A stretch of 64,000 nucleotides of DNA from Rhizobium sp. BK376 (GTDB taxonomy: Bacteria > Pseudomonadota > Alphaproteobacteria > Rhizobiales > Rhizobiaceae), in contig NZ_SLZG01000001.1 in NCBI RefSeq assembly GCF_004341625.1, positions 806,001 through 870,000 on the forward strand, read 5' to 3'. A program made the translations under genes and the position numbers. Of the stretch, positions 62,831 through 64,000 are shown one piece after another; positions within the stretch are counted from its first letter, which is position 1; every line of letters begins with the position of its first letter. The notes beneath the pieces were generated by a model that did not search any database, had not been told where the DNA came from, and was given only the letters and a program-made list of their open reading frames with translations.

Positions 62831-63232
62831 TCAGATCAGGTATTTGTAGAGCCAGTCGCGGGTATCTTCCGGCAGCGGAACGGGGTCATGCTCCTCCCCG
62901 CGAACGGCAAGCCAGAGAATTTCCACCTCTGCGGCCAGTTCGTTTCCGGTTTCGACCATGACCATGAAGCCGACGGACTTGCCGCCAATCTTGTTGACGC
63001 TGACGGAGAAACGCGCGAGATCGTCGTAGCGCAAGGCGCGATGCAGTGAACACGAGGCCTTTGTCGAGACATAAATCGGCTCGTCGGCCACGAAAGGGCG
63101 CGAGCGCCAGAAATTCGACAGGGCAGTTTCAGCCACCGAAATGTAGGCGGCTATGAACATCTGCCCATATCTATCGACATCGCGGGGCGGAACCCGCATC
63201 TCCGTTACATCGGCTCTTTCTACGCTCACCAT
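62831..63232 (-). CDS. Hotdog-fold acyl-CoA thioesterase-like protein
   Basis: Protein of 133 residues of the 4HBT type: VPPRDVDRYGQMFIAAYISVAETALSNFW carries the Asp-x-Tyr-Gly start of the hotdog helix, followed by SCSLHRALRYDDLARFSVSVNKIGGKSVGFMVMV. The substrate acyl chain is unknown. The 3-prime end abuts the bioY stop. It is divergent from the deacetylase gene, with a CtrA-like box between. Confidence 0.85.
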   Translation of the reverse strand: MVSVERADVTEMRVPPRDVDRYGQMFIAAYISVAETALSNFWRSRPFVADEPIYVSTKASCSLHRALRYDDLARFSVSVNKIGGKSVGFMVMVETGNELAAEVEILWLAVRGEEHDPVPLPEDTRDWLYKYLI

Positions 63233-63263
63233 TACTCAAAACCCTGACTGGCGATGCCGCACC

Positions 63264-63278
63264 TTAACAAAAGCTTAA
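63264..63278. promoter_or_regulatory. Candidate CtrA binding site TTAA-N7-TTAA
   Basis: TTAA (63264-63267), 7 bases, TTAA (63275-63278): an exact CtrA spacing, in the 167-base divergent region between the thioesterase-like gene (ATG 63232) and the deacetylase gene. A TTGACA hexamer at 63334-63339 may be the -35 of the latter. Confidence 0.45.
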
Positions 63279-63399
63279 GCATTGCCTCACCGGAAGTAAA
63301 CGGGCGGTCACATGTCTTGGTTAAGACGTGTTGTTGACATTGTGGTGATACGCGCCATGTGGAGTGGAACCCGACATGTCTCATCTATAGGTTAGCCCC

Positions 63400-64000
63400 A
63401 TGAGCACACGTCTTTACGAACATCCGATCTTTCTCGAACATGTCACGCCCGAAGGGCATCCGGAGCGATCCGACCGGCTCCGATCGCTGAATATCGCGCT
63501 GGAGCATCCCAATTTCGCACGGTTGGAGCGCAAGCAGGCACCGCAAGCCAACGAGGATGCCGTGCTGCTGGCCCACCCTGAGGAGCATCTGAGCTTCGTC
63601 ATGCGCTCGATCCCGGATGGAGATCGGGGAGAAGACGAGATCAACCAGCTAGAAGCCGACACCTATGCCAGCCCGAAGAGTTTTCAGGCGGTGCTGACAG
63701 GGGTCGGCGGCGCGATGGCCGCTGTCGACGACGTCTTTTCGGGCGCTGCCGACAATGTCTTCGTTGCCTCGCGTCCGCCGGGACACCATGCCGAGAAGAA
63801 CAAGGCAATGGGCTTCTGCTTCTTCAACAATGCTGCCATCGCTGCCCGCCACGCACAACGCAAGCATGGCGCCGAGCGCATCGCCATCGTCGATTGGGAC
63901 GTCCATCACGGCAACGGCACGCAGGATATCTTTTGGGACGATCCTTCGGTGCTCTTCTGCTCGACGCACCAGATGCCGCTTTATCCCGGCAGCGGCGCCA
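63400..64000 (+). CDS. Histone-deacetylase-family (class II / acetylpolyamine amidohydrolase-like) protein, partial
   Basis: ATG 63400 to the window edge gives 200 codons. Zinc-hydrolase motifs are PEGHPERSDRL, ASRPPGHHAEKNKAMGFCFFNNAAIAA (the His-His dyad), and DWDVHHGNGTQDIFWDD (Asp and His zinc ligands). Bacterial members deacetylate acetylpolyamines or unknown acetyl-lysine substrates. The C-terminal catalytic half lies beyond the window. Confidence 0.92.
   Translation, partial: MSTRLYEHPIFLEHVTPEGHPERSDRLRSLNIALEHPNFARLERKQAPQANEDAVLLAHPEEHLSFVMRSIPDGDRGEDEINQLEADTYASPKSFQAVLTGVGGAMAAVDDVFSGAADNVFVASRPPGHHAEKNKAMGFCFFNNAAIAARHAQRKHGAERIAIVDWDVHHGNGTQDIFWDDPSVLFCSTHQMPLYPGSGA

Overview
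The window reads as a chromosomal segment of a Rhizobiaceae alphaproteobacterium, most likely Rhizobium or a close relative. This rests on recognisable gene content and order: smc / DsbA-like / DUF721 / mutY, a CcrM-type GANTC methylase, thrC followed by an M16 peptidase, the aa3 oxidase block ctaC-ctaD-ctaB-ctaG-ctaE with surf1-ispH-thrB-rnhA nearby, DnaJ-like / fabI / phosphomutase, and an ECF biotin importer bioMNY. Short palindromic intergenic repeats of the rhizobial kind and GGAAC-N16-CGTT (EcfG-type) promoters agree. I saw no rRNA, tRNA, CRISPR array, prophage or insertion sequence. The window is mostly core genome with a few inserted or odd genes.

Layout. 1-5930: smc (cut by the left edge), a DsbA-like protein, a ParDE-type toxin-antitoxin pair, a DciA-like DUF721 protein and mutY. 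5948-8687: a HAD phosphatase, an NTF2-like protein and small or larger membrane proteins. 8918-12808: ccrM, an ABM-like protein divergent from an ArsR regulator, a GntR regulator and a HAD phosphatase. 12962-20189: a lipoprotein, thrC, an M16 peptidase, and a RimJ-like acetyltransferase translationally coupled to a GGDEF/EAL protein. 20226-23794: a zinc peptidase, CsbD, YqgE, a DsbD-domain protein and a peroxiredoxin. 23918-26697: a zinc ABC importer headed by an unlisted 42-residue membrane ORF and a Zur-like box. 26708-30390: a Dabb protein, a DUF992 protein, cspA, rpsU, rnhA and thrB. 30514-38946: ispH, surf1, DUF983, a chloramphenicol-phosphotransferase-like gene in opposite orientation, and the aa3 oxidase operon. 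39288-46878: two tandem IalB-like proteins, tldD, GNAT, a MazG-like protein, a SPOR-domain DD-carboxypeptidase, a polysaccharide deacetylase, pdxH and a lipoprotein. 46902-49471: an ornithine-cyclodeaminase-family gene in an operon with a histidine-ammonia-lyase-fold protein that has lost its MIO cofactor triad. 49877-58715: DnaJ-like, fabI, a phosphomutase, DUF1344, a CHASE-PAS-GGDEF-EAL protein, aroC and ribB. 58866-64000: a hypothetical protein, a YcaQ-like glycosylase, bioMNY, a thioesterase and the start of a histone-deacetylase-family gene.

The most unusual object is the pair at 46902-49471. The HAL-fold protein is full length, but the Ala-Ser-Gly triad that makes the MIO electrophile is gone, and several other catalytic positions differ too. 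It cannot be a standard ammonia lyase and may carry a different activity together with the adjacent NAD-type dehydrogenase. Secondary leads are the small membrane ORF coupled to the zinc transporter, two exact EcfG promoters (csbD and DUF992), the gene inserted in the cta-surf1 block, and a GGDEF/EAL protein with a dead cyclase site.
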